Shown here: positions 60,901-64,000 of the stretch, piece by piece
Position numbering within the stretch: the first letter of the stretch is position 1
Layout: the number at the start of each line of letters is the position of its first letter
From: Sipunculus nudus
Lineage: Eukaryota; Annelida; Sipuncula; Golfingiida; Sipunculidae
NCBI GenBank assembly: GCA_026874595.1
Contig: CM049315.1
Coordinates: forward strand, 39,450,164 to 39,514,163
Length of the DNA stretch: 64,000 nucleotides
Direction of reading: 5' to 3'
Notes under the pieces: generated by a model
Database searches by the model: none
What the model was told of the DNA's origin: nothing
What the model saw: the letters and a program-made list of their open reading frames with translations, nothing else
Position numbers and translations under genes: made by a program

Positions 60901-62647
60901 TTTGTGGAGAGGCACGCCTTGAGGATAGAAAGAGATAATTAAATTCTTTATTCTTATTTTTCTTCATATTATATTCCTAATTCGAATGTAGTAATGTAGG
61001 TTGATTTTGGGAAACCGCCTCTGGTCCTGACATATGGCGAAAGAATGTGGAACCAACCGTCAAGATAGGGGGTCTTTGAGCAAAGTTGAATATATAGATT
61101 AAGAAGACAAACGGTATAAAATTCCGGGGGGTGGGGGTGGATTTTGCCTTCAATTCTGTTTATAAAACTGTTTTATCCAACACCTTTCCTGATCAGTTTT
61201 TTTTATCTCTCTCACTTCTTCCTCTGTGCTTTTAAATTACATAAACATCTCCGTAAATATGTTTATTATCTCATTTTTTTATATAAGCTGTTATGGTTGT
61301 GTGTGTTTGAGTATACAACGTCCACGCGTGTCTGTTTTCCTTAACATGACTGTGTGACTAGATGTCTGATCTTATGCGACAACTTCCAAACAAGGAGAAG
61401 AAACATGAGAGAAGAAATACAGAAAAAAAAACTGGTTGGAATTTTGAAATATGTTGATTTGTGAAGTTGCACGGTATAGCCCCCAGGTGGCGGGCGCTAT
61501 GTTTATGTTTTGTGCCACTGATCATGTCCGGCGCAAGTTTATTTCCACTTGTGTAAAGTAATAAGTAAACGTTTTTTACACGCAATATTGGCAGATACCA
61601 TAATATTTTAAGGAGACGACACCATACGTTATGTACATTTAACTAACTTGTATGCCATTCAGCTCTGGCTGCTACCGTTAACAATATACTGTGGGTAGCC
61701 TCTGCTGTGTCCATCGCTGGGGTTTTGTTGATTAGTTCAGACGTTCTGTGAGTGAATTTATTTAGCACGACGATTGCATAGAATCAAATATTTTGTTGTT
61801 CAGCTTTGACAGGCGATACCTCTTTATAAACTTGGTTGATTACTCTGATGATCATATATTCTGGCCTGACTTAAGACAGTTTACTGCCAACTGACGTTTG
61901 TTCTTACAAGCTTTATATGACTTAACAACCACGACCACGGCTGGACCAGACACGGTTTGAACCACCTACTATGCTAATTCCTTCCTGAGCGTATACCCTT
62001 AATCGTATGGCCTTCATAGCAAATACATTAATTCGTTATCATTTATATATCAATATATCAGAACCATTAGATCCATTTGGTAAACAGCCGGGAGGTATGA
62101 TTTTTATCGTTGCTGGCTCATTCGGTACCTGGTTGGTTAGTAATAGGTTATAGTTATTTATCTAGCTAATAATAATAAAATGTGACAAAATTTAAGCTGA
62201 ACCATTAGATTTTTACAATAAAAAGAGAAAAATAAGCAGCTCTGGGTGTTTATTGAAATCATGATCCCATAATAAACACAGCTTCCAGGGTAAGATCTTT
62301 CTTATGCGGGTTAACGGTGTAATCATTGATTCATTTACAAACATGTCAGGGAGATATTGGCGGCACTGCTGTTAATAAGAGGGACGAGCTCTTCAGAAGA
62401 CCACATCAAAGTGCCGACCCCGGCCTCCCGGGGCGAGTTCTACATTACCACGTGTCACCCGGAGTCACGTCCCTAACGTGCCGGCCTCGTAATACACAGG
62501 AACAGGGCAGCGGTTAATAGTTCTCGTAGATATGAGCCTTGTTTCAGAAACCAACACCGGACATGCTTCACCTCACATTTTTAGGGATTTGGGACAAAGT
62601 TCTTTTTGTTCCTGGAGGGACGTCAATAAAAGGGGTATTGGGGGGGG

Positions 62648-62674
62648 AGGGGTATACTAGTATACCCCCCCCCA
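62648..62674. repeat. G-run / palindrome / C-run hairpin
   Basis: The 14-bp palindrome GTATACTAGTATAC (62652-62665) is flanked by a G-rich run on the left and a C run on the right, giving a long near-perfect inverted repeat. Confidence 0.8.
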
Positions 62675-62885
62675 CTTTTCGGCAAGGGGGGATGGTCAGT
62701 GTAATCACCCCCCCCCCCCCACTATTCAGTAAATAATATTTATATATTACATATGAAATATACTTATAAATAGATGTGTATAAACTTTAGTTCAACTTAT
62801 GAGTTTACTTTAAAATATTACATGTATTAAAACCTGGTATAGAATTAACATATACTGAAATAATACCTTATTTTCTAAAGCCTTA

Positions 62886-63218
62886 GGCCAAAATAAAAAA
62901 AGGGTATGGTTCTCAGGCACTTTTTTTCAGAAATCAATGCGGGCGGGCGCTTTTTTTATTTTAAATTTGTATGTCTCGATAAAAATGTCAAATGATAAAG
63001 GAAAAGCATGAAAATAACAGTTTCATTTTGCTAAATAAGTGAAAGCATTACAAAACTATGGAAATTGTATGGTTTTATCTTCATGAAAGAAATATGGGAA
63101 CGGCAGCAGCTCAAAATTGGAAAGTTTTTGTTGAAAATCAAAATAAAAAGTTTTGATGCGGGGGTTTAAAATTGATGCGGGCGGTGCCTGAGAACCATAC
63201 ATTTAATTTTTTTTGGCC
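62886..63218. mobile_element. 333-bp MITE with TTA target duplication
   Basis: It starts GGCCAAAATAAAAAAAGGGT then ATGGTTCTCAGGCAC, and its right end reads GTGCCTGAGAACCATAC...TTTTTTTTGGCC, an inverted repeat of about 35 bp with a small gap. TTA flanks both ends (62883-62885 and 63219-63221). A 3-bp TNA-type target suggests a Harbinger-like family. GATGCGGGCGG-type motifs repeat subterminally on both sides. Confidence 0.75.
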
Positions 63219-63221
63219 TTA

Positions 63222-64000
63222 CATTTAATTGTTAAGTATATATTTGAAATGTGTCATTCAGACGCTTATATATTTGAAATGTGTCATACAGACACTAAAA
63301 AATGAAAAAAAATATAAATTATGATATTCCTAGAGGCTTGTTTTGTTTTATTTTGGGGTAAGAATTGTCTGTGTATTTTAGGCAGGCGTCATCAATTCTG
63401 AGTGTGTGTGTGGGGGGGGGGGGGGGCTCTGTCGGTACTTCTGTGTATTGTTTACCCTCACATTTTCTTAGCAAACAAATGTTCGGAGAGTGATGCTCTG
63501 AAATCTACAGGGCCGTGCCTTTGTGATGTGTCTGTATTGGATCTTAGTACATGTATATTTATTGTATTTGAGTGAATGTTTTCCTTTAGGTTGACGGATG
63601 ATGGCTATGATAGACGTTTATTTAGAATTATAATATAAAATTCGTAGCATACACCCTCAGACACGGTATAGGGTTATAAGTCGGTATAGGGTTATTCTTT
63701 GTACTTTATGTCTGCCGCCTATGATCTGTACCCGATCACTCCTCGATGGAAAGGAATGACCCCTGTGGTAAAGATTTTGGTCACCAGTCTCGCGTGGGAA
63801 ACGGTCTGACGGGACTAAAAGAACCCCATATGCCTAGAAAAGCATCAAGTTCCATACTACGGTCGTTATATTTCTGTAGCTCTTCAGCTGTCAATCATGA
63901 CGTCATTCAGAATATTTTTAGAACACACACAATTTTATAATATATTAACACAGATAGCATTAAAAAATGGTGGAATATAAAACAGTTTTATATGAAGAGG
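63222..64000. other. Intergenic, no recognised gene
   Basis: A short direct repeat (TATATTTGAAATGTGTCAT(A/T)CAGAC, near 63240 and 63270) and a G run at 63413-63426 are the only structures seen. Confidence 0.4.

Overview
The window is eukaryotic nuclear DNA from an animal. It is AT-rich, has GT-AG introns, tRNA-derived SINEs, TA- and TNA-flanked MITEs, many (AT)n tracts and intronic repeats carrying AGGTCA-like motifs. A lophotrochozoan, probably a bivalve mollusc, is my best guess. That guess rests on the style of the repeats and the protein family, not on a database match.

One gene is clear. From 782 to 18783 on the + strand, 16 exons joined by 15 canonical GT-AG introns stay in phase throughout. 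They give the last 686 residues and the stop codon of an intracellular calcium-release channel of the IP3 receptor / ryanodine receptor superfamily. The 5' part, including any ligand-binding region, lies left of the window. The visible part holds the end of the cytosolic armadillo/linker region, the membrane domain, the cytosolic CxxC...HxxxxH linker domain, and a coiled, basic C-terminal tail. The channel is odd. The membrane domain reads partly like RyR and partly like IP3R. The pore segment lacks five residues, including the glycine triplet, of the GGG(V/I)GD filter that both families share. The two usual S6 gate positions are also changed. The exon coding for S6 is preceded by two decayed tandem copies of its own start, complete with splice acceptors.

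Mobile DNA fills several introns of this gene: a pogo/Tigger-like element (6927-8112), AGGTCA-rich repeats (about 2785-4030), a short element near 16.1-16.4 kb, and a SINE with perfect 13-bp target-site duplications placed 24 bp before the last exon (18207-18521).

From about 18.8 kb to 64 kb I see no convincing multi-exon gene. Two possible coding exons (36574-36645 and 38332-38501) are reported with low confidence. The rest is intergenic or very long intron. It holds a 3.3-kb satellite with 37/34-bp units and a higher-order period (24.8-28.2 kb), a 29-bp minisatellite (31.2-32.0 kb), a 2-kb array with about 390-bp higher-order structure and an inverted block (51.2-53.2 kb), a large CT/AT/GA composite (43.5-44.2 kb), a second SINE copy (50.1-50.4 kb), several MITEs, and many microsatellites. 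The long open frames in these arrays are by-products of the repeats. Some GC-richer, motif-bearing stretches (for example 28.6-28.9, 53.85-54.45 and 60.35-60.9 kb) could be regulatory, but sequence inspection alone cannot show it.
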